Assembly: GCF_005233835.1 (NCBI RefSeq)
Contig: NZ_SZQA01000009.1
Span: 62,001-126,000, forward strand
Reading direction: 5' to 3'
Source of the DNA: Herbidospora galbida
Lineage (GTDB): Bacteria; Actinomycetota; Actinomycetes; Streptosporangiales; Streptosporangiaceae
DNA: 64,000 nt
The notes under the pieces: generated by a model
Told to the model about the DNA's origin: nothing
Seen by the model: only the letters and a program-made list of their open reading frames with translations
Databases searched by the model: none
Shown here: piece after piece, positions 42,586-51,119 of the stretch
Numbering within the stretch: position 1 is the stretch's first letter
Layout of the letters: each line of letters starts with the position of its first letter
Position numbers and translations under genes: made by a program

Positions 42586-43092
42586 ATGACGTTCATTCGC
42601 CGCATGCTGTCCTGTGCCGTCCTCGCGACCACCGTCGGCGCGGGCCTCGCCCTGCCCGTCTCTGCCTCCGCCCAGGCGGCGAGCCCCGTCTGCGTCGACG
42701 CCACCAACAGCCGTGCGAACAACACCGACGTCCGTCTGTGGGCGTGCCTCGACCACGTCAACCAGAAGTTCGTGATCGACGCCGGACAGATCAAGGTCAA
42801 GGACACCATCGGGACCGCCCGCGAGGTCTGCCTCGACACGACCAACAGCCGCGCCAACAACACCAAGGTCCGCCTGTGGACCTGCCTCGACCACGTCAAC
42901 CAGAAGTTCGTGATCGACGCCGGACAGATCAAGGTCAAGGACACCATCGGGACCGCCCGCGAGGTCTGCCTCGACGCCACCAACAGCCGCGCCAACAACA
43001 CCAAGGTCCGCCTGTGGACCTGCCTCGACCACACCAACCAGAAGTTCGTGATCGACGCCGGACAGATCAAGGTCAAGGACACCCTGTCCTAG
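42586..43092 (+). CDS. secreted ricin-type beta-trefoil lectin made of three near-identical repeats
   Basis: 168 residues. Signal peptide 1-31 (ending ASAQA). The mature protein is three 46-residue repeats (42688-42825, 42826-42963, 42964 to the end), each with VCLDATNSRANN, VRLWTCLDH and NQKFVIDAGQIKVKD. These match a ricin (QxW) subdomain, with QKF in place of QxW. Three subdomains make one trefoil, so the fold would be almost perfectly threefold symmetric. Likely secreted carbohydrate binding. AAGGAAA lies before the ATG. Confidence 0.88.
   Translation: MTFIRRMLSCAVLATTVGAGLALPVSASAQAASPVCVDATNSRANNTDVRLWACLDHVNQKFVIDAGQIKVKDTIGTAREVCLDTTNSRANNTKVRLWTCLDHVNQKFVIDAGQIKVKDTIGTAREVCLDATNSRANNTKVRLWTCLDHTNQKFVIDAGQIKVKDTLS
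42688..43089 (+). repeat. three 138-bp tandem coding repeats
   Basis: Period 138 bp, in frame. Repeats 2 and 3 differ at only a few bases over ~120 bp; repeat 1 differs at some more. Synonymous sites are nearly identical too, so the duplication or gene conversion is recent. Confidence 0.92.
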
Positions 43093-43106
43093 TCAGGCTG
43101 TCCTGG

Positions 43107-44072
43107 TCAGGCTTGGCGGGCGTACGCCGCGAGGCGGTCGGCGAGCCCGATGAGGAGGCCGCGCAGCTCGTCGGGGCGCTCGACGACGAACGGACGGTCG
43201 AGCGCCGCGAGGAGCGGCGGCAGCCAGTCGAGCCGCTCCACCCTCAGCCGGACGCGCAGCCAGCCCTCGTCCACGCCGTCTTCGTCGAGGATCGCGACGG
43301 CGGCGGGAAGGCGGGCGCGGATCCGCTCGGCCGTCGCGTGGATCCGCAGAACCACCTCGTGCCGGTAGCCGGCCGTGGCGAACCCCGACAGCAGACGCTC
43401 CGCCGGGTCGGGACCCGCGGGCGCCTCGAACGAGCCGGGCAGGGTCCGCGCGCCGGCGATGCGATCGAGCCGGAAGGTCCGGTCGGCGCCGATCCCGGGG
43501 TCGGCGCCCGTCACGTACCAGCGGCCCGCATGGGCGACGATCCCGTACGCGTGCAGCGTGCGTTCGGTGCGCCGGCCGTCGCGGTCGGTGTATCTGATCG
43601 AGACCGGCCGGCGGTTCCGTACCGCGTCGGCGACGGTGAGCAGGACCGCGGCGTCCGGGACGGCCGGCTCACCGGGCCGATCGGTGAAGGCCAGGGCTTC
43701 CAGGAGGGTGTCGAGCCGGCCGGCGAGGTGCTTGGGCAGCACCCGCCGGATCTTGGCCGAGGCCGTCTCGGTCGCGGTGTGACCTGCCGTCATCCCCGCT
43801 CGGCGGCCGGCGACCAGGCCGAGCATGACGGCCAGCGCCTCGTCGTCGCCGAGCATGAGCGGAGGCAGCCGGTAGCCGGGGGCGAGCCGGTATCCGCCGT
43901 AGCGGCCGCGCACCGACTCGACGGGCACGTCAAGATCGATCAGCTGGTCGACATAGCGCCGTACGGTGCGCCCCTCGACGCCGAGCCGGTCGGCGAGTTC
44001 GGCCACCGTCCGGGTGCCGCCCGATTGCAGCAGCTCCAGGAGTGTCAGCACGCGGCCGGCGGGTCGAGGCAT
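43107..44072 (-). CDS. YafY/WYL-domain transcriptional regulator
   Basis: 321 residues. N-terminal HTH_11-type winged helix (RVLTLLELLQSGGTRTVAEL, RTVRRYVDQLIDL), then a WYL domain (~140-215, with GRRTERTLHAYGIVAHAGRWY) and a C-terminal extension. Divergent from a VOC-family gene 91 bp away, which it probably regulates. Confidence 0.92.
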   Translation of the reverse strand: MPRPAGRVLTLLELLQSGGTRTVAELADRLGVEGRTVRRYVDQLIDLDVPVESVRGRYGGYRLAPGYRLPPLMLGDDEALAVMLGLVAGRRAGMTAGHTATETASAKIRRVLPKHLAGRLDTLLEALAFTDRPGEPAVPDAAVLLTVADAVRNRRPVSIRYTDRDGRRTERTLHAYGIVAHAGRWYVTGADPGIGADRTFRLDRIAGARTLPGSFEAPAGPDPAERLLSGFATAGYRHEVVLRIHATAERIRARLPAAVAILDEDGVDEGWLRVRLRVERLDWLPPLLAALDRPFVVERPDELRGLLIGLADRLAAYARQA

Positions 44073-44163
44073 ACGCGCAGCCTACGGCCGATACCGGACC
44101 GATTCCGTCCACTATTTCTCCTAGCCTCGGCGGGCAGCGATTCCATCCCCTAAGGAGATCACC

Positions 44164-44535
44164 ATGGACTTCGTCTCGATCCGCGTCATCACCGGCGACG
44201 TCGCCCGCCTCGTCGAGTTCTACGAACGGGCCACCGGAACGCGGGCGACGTGGGCCACCGAGGACTTCGCCGAACTCAGGACCGCCGGCGCCACGCTCGC
44301 CGTCGCCGGCACCCGCACCGTCCCGCTGTTCGCCCCGGACGCCGCCCGTCCGGCGGCCAACCAGAGCGTGATCATCGAGTTCCGGGTCGACGACGTCGAC
44401 CGGGTGTACCGGAACCTGACCGGCTTCGTCACCGACGTCGTCACCGAGCCCACCACGATGCCCTGGGGCAACCGGTCGCTGCTGTTCCGCGACCCCGACG
44501 GCAACCTCGTCAACTTCTTCACCCCCGCCCGGTGA
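44164..44535 (+). CDS. VOC (glyoxalase/bleomycin-resistance fold) protein
   Basis: 123 residues, AAGGAG before the ATG. Two beta-alpha-beta-beta-beta modules (FVSIRVITGDVARLVEFYER and EFRVDDVDRVYRNL), with FRDPDGNLVNFF at the end. The Glu/His metal ligands of active enzymes are only partly evident. Function uncertain: detoxification or dioxygenase-like. Divergent WYL regulator. Confidence 0.88.
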   Translation: MDFVSIRVITGDVARLVEFYERATGTRATWATEDFAELRTAGATLAVAGTRTVPLFAPDAARPAANQSVIIEFRVDDVDRVYRNLTGFVTDVVTEPTTMPWGNRSLLFRDPDGNLVNFFTPAR

Positions 44536-44591
44536 GAAAGCCGGACGCCGGGAAGGTCGTCGCGATGACCTTTCCCGGCGCTCCGGCTTTC
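44536..44591. terminator. bidirectional terminator
   Basis: GAAAGCCGG / CCGGCTTTC outer stem with GCCGGGAAGGTC / GACCTTTCCCGGC inner stem: a long hairpin between convergent genes. Confidence 0.9.
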
Positions 44592-44598
44592 GCATGGC

Positions 44599-44862
44599 TC
44601 AGATGGGGTCGTTGTAGTGGCGCTCCTCGTAGACGCGACGCTGGGTGGTGTGCACCTCGTCCACGGGGGCCACCGGGGTGACGGTGGTGGAGGCGCGGCG
44701 CACGGCGCTCAGCCGGTAGAGGCCGAACAGCAGCCCCGCCAGGCCGCCCACCATGAGGATGACCCCGATGACCTGGATGTCGAGCCCGGCGAGGGTGAAT
44801 TCGACCGCCCAGGTGAGAATGGCGCCCAACATGATCAGGATGATGCTTCCGGCGATGGTCAT
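44599..44862 (-). CDS. DUF6458-type small membrane protein
   Basis: 87 residues from the ATG at 44862, preceded by GAAGGAGGG. Two membrane helices (IAGSIILIMLGAILTWAVEF and VIGVILMVGGLAGLLFGLYR), then a basic cytoplasmic tail. Function unknown. Confidence 0.85.
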   Translation of the reverse strand: MTIAGSIILIMLGAILTWAVEFTLAGLDIQVIGVILMVGGLAGLLFGLYRLSAVRRASTTVTPVAPVDEVHTTQRRVYEERHYNDPI

Positions 44863-44933
44863 GGTTCCCTCCTTCGACGGGTGCACTATCCCGTGAGCGA
44901 ATCTCAAACGCGGGGGGACCAAAACCGCACCAC

Positions 44934-44950
44934 ACGGGCAGAATGCCCGT
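44934..44950 (+). promoter_or_regulatory. hairpin directly before the start of the shikimate-kinase-like gene
   Basis: ACGGGCA-GAA-TGCCCGT, a perfect 7-bp stem with 3-nt loop, ending one base before the ATG at 44952 and containing the alternative ATG at 44943. It would block initiation if folded in RNA; as DNA it could be an operator. Confidence 0.45.
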
Positions 44951-44951
44951 C

Positions 44952-45455
44952 ATGAACGAGACCCCCGTCGTGATCATGGGTTTGATGGGCGCCGGCAAGA
45001 GCACGGTCGCGCGCCTGGTCGCCGAGGCGCTCGGCCGCGAGATGCGCGACAGCGACGGCGACCTGGAGGCCCGCTACGGCCAGACCGCCGCCCGCATGAA
45101 CGAGACCGTCGGCGCCGACGTGCTGCACGACCGCGAGACCGAGGTCCTGCTCGACGCCGTGGCCGCGCGGCCCGCCGTGGTGGTGGCCGCCGCCGCCAGC
45201 ACGGTCGAGGACCCGGCCGCCCGCGACGCGCTGACCTCGTCGTTCGTCGTCTTCCTGGACGGGCCGCCGGAGGTGCTGGCCGAACGGATGCTGTCGAGCA
45301 GCCACCGGCCGCACTTCGAGCCCGATCTGGTGCACATGCTGAAGACGCAGCGGGACAAGCGGCGGCCGAAGTTCCTGGAGGTCGCCGACCACGTGGCGGA
45401 CGCGACGCGGACGCCGCACGAGATCACGACGGCGGTGCTGGCCGCGTTCCGCTAG
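44952..45455 (+). CDS. shikimate-kinase-like P-loop protein
   Basis: About 167 residues from the ATG at 44952 (44943 possible). Walker A GLMGAGKST, DSDGDLEARYG in place of the shikimate kinase DxD region, and a lid-like segment (LSSSHRPHFEPDLVHM). It lacks the full AroK signature, so substrate is uncertain. Monocistronic. IS remnant sequence begins 20 bp downstream. Confidence 0.82.
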   Translation: MNETPVVIMGLMGAGKSTVARLVAEALGREMRDSDGDLEARYGQTAARMNETVGADVLHDRETEVLLDAVAARPAVVVAAAASTVEDPAARDALTSSFVVFLDGPPEVLAERMLSSSHRPHFEPDLVHMLKTQRDKRRPKFLEVADHVADATRTPHEITTAVLAAFR

Positions 45456-45474
45456 GGCTTGTACGGACCTGCCG

Positions 45475-45675
45475 TTGGGTGAGAGAGGCCCGCTCCCGGA
45501 CCTGCGGCATCAGTTCAAGGCGGTGATGTGGCGGTTCCGGACGGCCAGTCCATGGCGGGACCTGCCGGTGGAGCACGGGCCGCGGTCGACCACCTGTGAC
45601 CGGTTCCGGGCCTGGGCCAGGGCGGGTGTCTCCCAGGACCTGGCGGCGGCGGTGAGGGTGAGAGCGGCGATGTGA
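45475..45675 (+). pseudogene. IS5-type transposase, N-terminal remnant
   Basis: PDLRHQFKAVMWRFRTASP and WRDLPVEHGPRSTTCDRF match the N-terminal DUF4096 part of IS5-family transposases. The frame breaks off after ~60 residues, well before the DDE core. A matching C-terminal piece lies at 50198-50377 in the same orientation. About 225 bp between it and the next gene hold no recognisable gene. Confidence 0.8.
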
Positions 45676-45900
45676 CGACGCATTTCGTTCCGTCCTTCGA
45701 TCCGGCGACCCGGGTCCCCGTCAGGCGGATGCCCCAGGGAAAGCGCCTCGCCGCCCTCCGGTGTGTGCTGAGATGCGCGCCCAGAACCAGCCCGAATACC
45801 TTCATCGAACCTGCGGAGCCCCGACGTCCCACTCGGATCGGGAGCTCCTTGGGTCGATGATCTGAAGGTCGCGTCGTCGTTCCGCTGGCGGAATGGTGGA

Positions 45901-47889
45901 TCAGCGCTCCGGCAGCGGAGCGGCGCGGTCGCCGATGACGTCAAGGGCGAGGAGGGCGAGGTTGGCGGCGATGGCGGCGCCGACGATCGCGGTCGTCACG
46001 CCGGGGAGGCCATCGGCGGCGGAGAATCCCAGCCAGGCTCCGGCGAGCGCCGCGACTGGTGCGGCGGCCAGGCCCCGGTGTCGTTGCCGGGAGGTCCGGT
46101 CGAGGCGGGTCCAGGCGCAGTAGGCGCCGTAGCCGATGGCGATGCCGACGGGCGGTACGGTGACGAGCGGGTCGCCGAGGTAGGTCGCCGGCCACAGGAT
46201 CGACACGGCCAGCACGGCCAGGGACCAGCCGCCGAGGCCGAGGATCGCCGGGGTCAGGACACGCAGCCACCTGCCGGTTCTGGGCCCGAAGCCACCGCGG
46301 CGGCGTACCCGGCGGGTCATCCCGGCTAGCAGGGCGGCGGCGGCCAGCGTGAGACCGGTCAGGACGCCTACGACGATCTTGGCGATGTTCGGCATGCTGA
46401 GCGCGCCGACCTGGAAGTCGACCTTGTGGGTGGTGTATCCGGAAGTGTCAACCTCGCCGTGGTCGAAGAAGGTGGTCAGCAGCCGCCGGTTGGCCTGAGG
46501 CTGGTAGCGCCAGAAGTCGGTGGTGTGCCCCAGTTCGGCCAGGATCACCTGGTGGCCGTTGCGCAGTGCGGGCAGCAGTTCCCTGGTGGCCAGTTCGGCG
46601 GGTGTGGTGAAGTCGACGGTGCCGCTGATCAGGAGCGTTTCCACGTCGGTCGGGCGAGCTTGCTGGTATCCGCGGTTGCCGGGGCTGGACGGCCACGCCT
46701 TGGTGAGGCCACCGCCGGCCCACAGCAGATCCGCGCCCGCGTTGCCGAGGATCGAGCCCGGGTCGCCCCCCGCAACGTAGTAGCGGTCGACCGCCGCAGC
46801 GTCGATCATGGTGGTCGCGGCGGACTCTCCCCAGAGGAAGGACGTCGGGATGGTCAGGTCGGCGAGCAGGGAGACGGCCCAGAGCCCGCTGGGATCGCCT
46901 TCGGAGGCGGCCAGCCAGGCGTCGAGTATCGAGGGCGCGTTGAGCGGTGCGGCGAATCGGGTGGAGTTGACCATTCCGATCAGCGTCGCGGCGCGGACGT
47001 TGCCGCTTTTGACTGCCAGAGGTCCCCACCGTTCGGGAAGGTGGGCGGCGGTCGCCTTCATGGAGGCGGCGAGGTCTTCGGTGCGCGCCGCACATGCCTG
47101 GTCCTGGGCGCACAACCGCGCGTATCGGGCGAGCTGGTCGTCCGTGATGACGGGATCCCAGAGGAATCGGCCGGGCGGGTTCACACCGATCATCACCGAC
47201 CGGTGGATGGACCGCGGGTGGCGCCAAGCGTAGATCATGGCGGTGCGGGTCCCGACGCTCTGGCTGATCAGGTTGATCCGCTGGTAGCCCAGTGCGCGGC
47301 GGACGGCCTCCAGGTCCTCCACGCGCTGCGGCAGCGAGTAGCCGTCGAGGTCGGCGCCGTCCTCGGTCAGGCGTCGGGCGCAGTCGGCGTAGGCCTGGGA
47401 GGTGCGCCGGGTCGTGCCGGGTTCGGCAAGGTCGGCGGAGTGCCGCATCGCCGTGGTCACCTCAGGACAGTCGAGGACGAAGGAACCGTCGATGCCGCGG
47501 TAGCCGACCAGGACGATGTCGTGCCGGTCAGAGAGGCGGGCGGCTTCCTTGAAGGTCATGTTCGTCTGGCCGGGCCCACCCCCGAGACGGAAGATCGGCT
47601 CGGCCGGGTCGGGGCCGGTGGCCCGGATGCGGTTCACCGGCAGCGTGATCGGCCGAGAGCCGGGAACGTCGTGGTTCTCCGGCACGGTCAGGGTGCCGCA
47701 GTCCGCTGGGAGCGCTCCGGATTCAGTCTCGTACGCGCAGGGGTTCAGAATCAGTGTGCCGACCTTGGCCTCGGGGGAGACCGCCGGTGTCGTCGTATCC
47801 CGTAAGCCCAGGTAACCGAGGGCAAGGGTGGTGAAAGTCGCGGCCGCCAGGGCGATGATTCTGGCGGGCGTCAATCTTGAGGTGTTCAT
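45901..47889 (-). CDS. membrane-anchored TAP-type alpha/beta hydrolase
   Basis: 662 residues. N-terminal signal/anchor (~10-30), an alpha/beta hydrolase of the tripeptidyl-aminopeptidase (TAP/SlpD) type, then a C-terminal region (~515-655) with four or five membrane helices. The nucleophile is Ser211 in LISQSVG; the family form is GQSYG. Asp is in SGTVDFTTP and His in LGHTTDF. It probably cleaves peptides or small esters at the outer membrane face. The membrane tail is unusual for the family. Lies inside the block bracketed by IS remnants. Confidence 0.85.
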   Translation of the reverse strand: MNTSRLTPARIIALAAATFTTLALGYLGLRDTTTPAVSPEAKVGTLILNPCAYETESGALPADCGTLTVPENHDVPGSRPITLPVNRIRATGPDPAEPIFRLGGGPGQTNMTFKEAARLSDRHDIVLVGYRGIDGSFVLDCPEVTTAMRHSADLAEPGTTRRTSQAYADCARRLTEDGADLDGYSLPQRVEDLEAVRRALGYQRINLISQSVGTRTAMIYAWRHPRSIHRSVMIGVNPPGRFLWDPVITDDQLARYARLCAQDQACAARTEDLAASMKATAAHLPERWGPLAVKSGNVRAATLIGMVNSTRFAAPLNAPSILDAWLAASEGDPSGLWAVSLLADLTIPTSFLWGESAATTMIDAAAVDRYYVAGGDPGSILGNAGADLLWAGGGLTKAWPSSPGNRGYQQARPTDVETLLISGTVDFTTPAELATRELLPALRNGHQVILAELGHTTDFWRYQPQANRRLLTTFFDHGEVDTSGYTTHKVDFQVGALSMPNIAKIVVGVLTGLTLAAAALLAGMTRRVRRRGGFGPRTGRWLRVLTPAILGLGGWSLAVLAVSILWPATYLGDPLVTVPPVGIAIGYGAYCAWTRLDRTSRQRHRGLAAAPVAALAGAWLGFSAADGLPGVTTAIVGAAIAANLALLALDVIGDRAAPLPER

Positions 47890-48197
47890 GCCGACCTCTC
47901 CTGTGTGTCAGGAGCGAGTCTGGTGCGAAGGGACCGACGGCTCGCTGAGGCCAGCCGGTCTATCGGAGGTAAGGGCAGCACTACCGTGCGGGAGAGGCCG
48001 CCAAAAGAGCAGGGCGGCGGACGAGGTCACGGTCCGGTGCCGGTGACGCGACCGGGTTCCACGTGTTCATGGCGACGGCCGCCTCGGGCTACCCCATACC
48101 TGGCAAGCGGTCTCGTCGGCCTGATCGGGAGTGCCCTGCTCGCGTTGACGTTGCCCAGGGCTCCGTTCCGTCAGCGGGTGCCCAGGTGGTCATCGCA
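47890..48197. other. 308-bp intergenic region
   Basis: No supported gene. On the plus strand about 48097-48165 could encode a hydrophobic stretch (LASGLVGLIGSALLALTLPR) resembling the end of a transporter, but it has no start, no ribosome-binding site and no flanking homology. It should hold the promoter of the hydrolase gene at 47889. Confidence 0.4.
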
Positions 48198-49064
48198 TCA
48201 GGCCCCCCGGTCGGTGCTCGGTTGCGGGGTGGTCCATGACGTGAGAATGCGCAGGGCGTCGTGGGAGGGACTCCCGGGTTCGGCGGTCAGGATCATCAGG
48301 CGCTGTACGGACCCGTCCGGGCTGGCCCAGGTGTCGCAGTCGAGGGTGAGGTCGCCCACTAGATGGTGGCGGTACTGCTTGGTGCCGTAACTGGCGCTGT
48401 TGACGCGGTGTTCGGCCCACCAGGCGCGGAAGTCCGGATCCTGGAGGGACAGTTCGCCGACGAGCTGGGCGAGGTCGGGATCGTCGGGGTCGGCCGCAGC
48501 CTCCATGCGCAGCGCGGCGACGGCTTCCCGGGCGTCGTGGGCCCAGTCTTGGTGCAGCTGCCGGACCACCGGGTTCGTGAACAGCAGCCGCAGGTAGTTG
48601 CGCCGGTGGGCCGGGATGGCGGCGAAGTCGGTGTAAAGGGCTGCGGCGGCGGGGTTCCAGGCCAGGATGTCCAGGCGTTCGCCGAGGACGAGCGCAGGGG
48701 TTTCGGTGAGCTGGTCGAGCAGACGTCGCATGGCGGGACGCAGCCGTTGGGCGGGCCGGCGTCGGCGTGGGCGGGCGTCGGTTCGGCCGGCGAGTTCGTA
48801 GAGGTAAGCCTGCTGGTCGTCGTTGAGGCGCAGGGCACGGGCCAGGGTCGTGAGCACAGGTACGGATGCCCGGACGCGGCCCTGTTCCAGTCGTGTGTAG
48901 TAGTCCACGCTGATGGCGGCGAGCTGGGCGACCTCCTCGCGACGTAGTCCAGCGACTTTGCGGGCGGAGTCCGTCTCGGCGAGGCCGCACTCCCGTGGTA
49001 TCAGCTGGGCCCGGCGGGCCTTGAGGAAGGCTCCCAGCGCCCGGGAGTCGGAATCTGAAGTCAT
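48198..49064 (-). CDS. XRE regulator with MmyB-like ligand domain
   Basis: 288 residues from the ATG at 49064. N-terminal HTH (KVAGLRREEVAQLAAISVDYYTRLEQG) and the C-terminal MmyB-like PAS-type domain (~105-270, with WNPAAAALYTDFAAIP and RNYLRLLF). Such regulators sense a small lipid-like ligand and usually control an adjacent divergent gene, here the alpha/beta hydrolase at 49261. Confidence 0.92.
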   Translation of the reverse strand: MTSDSDSRALGAFLKARRAQLIPRECGLAETDSARKVAGLRREEVAQLAAISVDYYTRLEQGRVRASVPVLTTLARALRLNDDQQAYLYELAGRTDARPRRRRPAQRLRPAMRRLLDQLTETPALVLGERLDILAWNPAAAALYTDFAAIPAHRRNYLRLLFTNPVVRQLHQDWAHDAREAVAALRMEAAADPDDPDLAQLVGELSLQDPDFRAWWAEHRVNSASYGTKQYRHHLVGDLTLDCDTWASPDGSVQRLMILTAEPGSPSHDALRILTSWTTPQPSTDRGA

Positions 49065-49260
49065 GCTCTCAAGTGTGATTGCGCCGCGACGGCCACGGCA
49101 CATGTGTGAGGGGGCAGGTTCTTTCCCAGGCAGAAACCTGGCTCTCCCGCCCCTGCGGAGACTGGCCGAAGGTGGATGTGTGCCCGGCGGGGTGCAGGCC
49201 CTCAGGTCCGCCGCGCGGGTGCGTCACCACACGTCATCACCGTTTCGGGGAGAGTACCTC

Positions 49261-50184
49261 ATGGCCAGGACCACCGTCAGCTTCGACAGCGCCGGCATCC
49301 CGCTCGCCGGCCACCTTCACACCCCCGACACGCCGGCATCGGGTCCGCGGCCGGCGCTCGTGGTCGGTCACCCCGGCACCGGCGTAAAGGAACAGACCTC
49401 CGGCACATACGCCCGGCTGATGGCCGAGCGCGGTTTCGTCGCCCTCGCCTTCGACGCCGCCTACCAGGGCGAGTCCGGCGGTCTGCCGCGTGGCCTGGAG
49501 GACCCCGCCCAGCGGGTGGAGGACTTCAAGGCCGCCGTCTCCTACCTCACCACGCTCGACGAGGTCGACGCCGACCGGATCGGCCTGCTGGGCATCTGCG
49601 CCTCCGGCAGCTACTCGCTGGCCGCCACCGGCGGTGACCACCGCGTCAAGGCCGTGGCCACCGTGTCCACCGCCGAGCCCGCTCGCCAGTTTCGTCTGGG
49701 CGCCGACGGCACCCAGGATCCGGCTGTCTTCCAGGCACTGCTGGACGCAGCCGCAACGGCCCGCAGCGCCGCCGCACGTGGCGAGGACCCCGGCACGATG
49801 ACCATGTTCCCGGAGACCGCCGAGCAGGCCCGCGCGCTCGGCGGCCAGCACGGTGCCGAAGGCTTCGAGTACTACTGCACCCCGCGCGGCCACCACGAGC
49901 GCTCCGCGAAGACCCTCGCTTGGGAGAGCATCGACAGGATGGCCTTCCATGACGCCTTCTTCGCCGTTCCGTTGATCGGCCCCCGCCCCATCCTTCAGAT
50001 CATCGGCGAACGCGCCGTCACCGCCTGGATGGCCGTCGAGGCCCACCAGCGCGCCACCGGCCCCAAGGAGATCCACTGGATCAAGGACGCCAGCCACGTC
50101 GACCTCTACGACAGGAAGGAGTGCATCGACCCCGTCGTCGACAAGCTCACCGACTTTTTCACCACCCACCTCACCATCGACTGA
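49261..50184 (+). CDS. cytosolic alpha/beta hydrolase (YcjY / dienelactone-hydrolase-like)
   Basis: 307 residues. PALVVGHPGTGVKEQTSGTY and FVALAFDAAYQGESGG are typical. The nucleophile elbow reads GICASG, with Cys in the central position as in dienelactone hydrolases. C-terminal PRPILQIIGERA and DASHVDLYD supply the acid and His. No signal peptide. Controlled presumably by the divergent MmyB-type regulator, a recurring pair for small-ester or lactone detoxification. Confidence 0.88.
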   Translation: MARTTVSFDSAGIPLAGHLHTPDTPASGPRPALVVGHPGTGVKEQTSGTYARLMAERGFVALAFDAAYQGESGGLPRGLEDPAQRVEDFKAAVSYLTTLDEVDADRIGLLGICASGSYSLAATGGDHRVKAVATVSTAEPARQFRLGADGTQDPAVFQALLDAAATARSAAARGEDPGTMTMFPETAEQARALGGQHGAEGFEYYCTPRGHHERSAKTLAWESIDRMAFHDAFFAVPLIGPRPILQIIGERAVTAWMAVEAHQRATGPKEIHWIKDASHVDLYDRKECIDPVVDKLTDFFTTHLTID

Positions 50185-50197
50185 TGAGCGTCGGGGG

Positions 50198-50377
50198 GTG
50201 TTCACACCGCAGGCCGGTGGTTGGGACAGGGCCGCCGAACGGTGCATCAACCAGATCAAAGCCTGGCGCGGCCCGGCCTTCCGCTTCGACAAGACCCCGG
50301 CCGGCTACCTGGCCGGACTCCATCTACGCGGAGCCATCCTGTGGATCCGAAGTCTCCCAACCCCGCTGAAGATCTGA
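50198..50377 (+). pseudogene. IS5-type transposase, C-terminal remnant
   Basis: The frame GWDRAAERCINQIKAWRG, FRFDKTPAGYLAGLHLRG and AILWIRSL, ending at TGA 50375-50377, matches the C-terminal end of an IS5-family DDE transposase (the E of the DDE triad would be in AERCIN). No start or upstream part. Same strand as the N-terminal remnant at 45475. Confidence 0.82.
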
Positions 50378-50392
50378 ACTCCGTACCGGCCC

Positions 50393-50815
50393 CTAGGAGC
50401 CCAGGACGAACCAGACGATCTTGCCGCCGCGCGCCCCCGGCGCGTGACCCCACGACGCGGCCAGGGTGTCCACGATCAGCAGGCCCCGGCCGTCGGTGGC
50501 GTCGGGGCGCGGTTCGCGCGGGCGCGGCGGGGTGGCGCCGGTGTCGAAGACCTCGCCGTAGACCCATTCGCGGGTGCCGCGCAACCGGAGCGCGAAGGCG
50601 GTGCCCGCGTGCCGGACGGCGTTGGTGACCAGCTCGCTGACGATCAGCTGGCAGTCGTCGACGAAGGAGGAGCAGCCCCGGCTGCTCAGTTCACGCCGGA
50701 CCAGCCGGCGGGCCTCGGCGACGCTGGCGCCGACGGCCGGGAGGAGGCATTCGGCCGACCAGGTCTCGAAGTCGTCGAGCCCGTCGAGTGCCGTGACGGC
50801 GAAAGGGACACTCAT
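50393..50815 (-). CDS. RsbW-type ATP-binding (anti-sigma) protein
   Basis: 140 residues from the ATG at 50815, with AAGGAGG upstream. HATPase_c_2 domain: LIVSELVTNAVRHAG (N-box) and TDGRGLLIVDTLAASWG (G-box). Such proteins phosphorylate STAS antagonists or bind sigma factors. The CebR-type operator 28 bp upstream would link it to cellulose/cellobiose supply, which is unusual. Confidence 0.87.
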   Translation of the reverse strand: MSVPFAVTALDGLDDFETWSAECLLPAVGASVAEARRLVRRELSSRGCSSFVDDCQLIVSELVTNAVRHAGTAFALRLRGTREWVYGEVFDTGATPPRPREPRPDATDGRGLLIVDTLAASWGHAPGARGGKIVWFVLGS

Positions 50816-50842
50816 GCCCGCGTCCTCCTTCACCGTCCAGAT

Positions 50843-50856
50843 TGGGAGCGCTCCCA
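50843..50856. promoter_or_regulatory. CebR-type operator TGGGAGCGCTCCCA
   Basis: Perfect 14-bp palindrome identical to the cellobiose-responsive CebR box of streptomycetes. It lies just upstream of the RsbW-type gene. The same box occurs upstream of the GH6 cellulase (56376-56389). Confidence 0.85.
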
Positions 50857-50948
50857 CTCCTTTACCACGGTACGGCACCCCACCGCTCATGTGAACCAGC
50901 GGCGTCGAACTTGTTACATGCCACGACGATCTACCGCTGGACAGGCGA

Positions 50949-50965
50949 ATTGGACGGTGTCCAAT
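50949..50965. promoter_or_regulatory. palindrome ATTGGAC-GGT-GTCCAAT
   Basis: Perfect 7-bp arms with 3-bp spacer in the 304-bp interval 50816-51119. Candidate operator for an unidentified dimeric regulator. Confidence 0.5.
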
Positions 50966-50988
50966 CAGATCCGGTTCCCTCGAAAGAT

Positions 50989-51004
50989 TGTGATCTGGGT
51001 CACA
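50989..51004. promoter_or_regulatory. CRP/GlxR-type site TGTGATCTGGGTCACA
   Basis: Exact match to the TGTGA-N6-TCACA consensus of Crp-family regulators, ~115 bp upstream of the secreted protease-fold gene. TATAAC at 51008-51013 may be a -10 box just downstream. GTTACATG (50914-50921) and CATGTAAC (51040-51047) form a further inverted pair flanking the interval. Confidence 0.7.
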
Positions 51005-51119
51005 GTTATAACGACCTGGGGGTTCTATCCGAATCGTCACATGTAACGTCCTTGCCAATCCATTTACTGACGGATGGGGCGCGAGTGACGTCCCACGGCA
51101 GAGCAAGGGAGACCCCGCA

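Noticed and set aside
48097-48165. Possible transporter remnant (hydrophobic stretch on the plus strand)
   Set aside because: About 20 residues only, no start or flanking homology; could be chance in GC-rich DNA.
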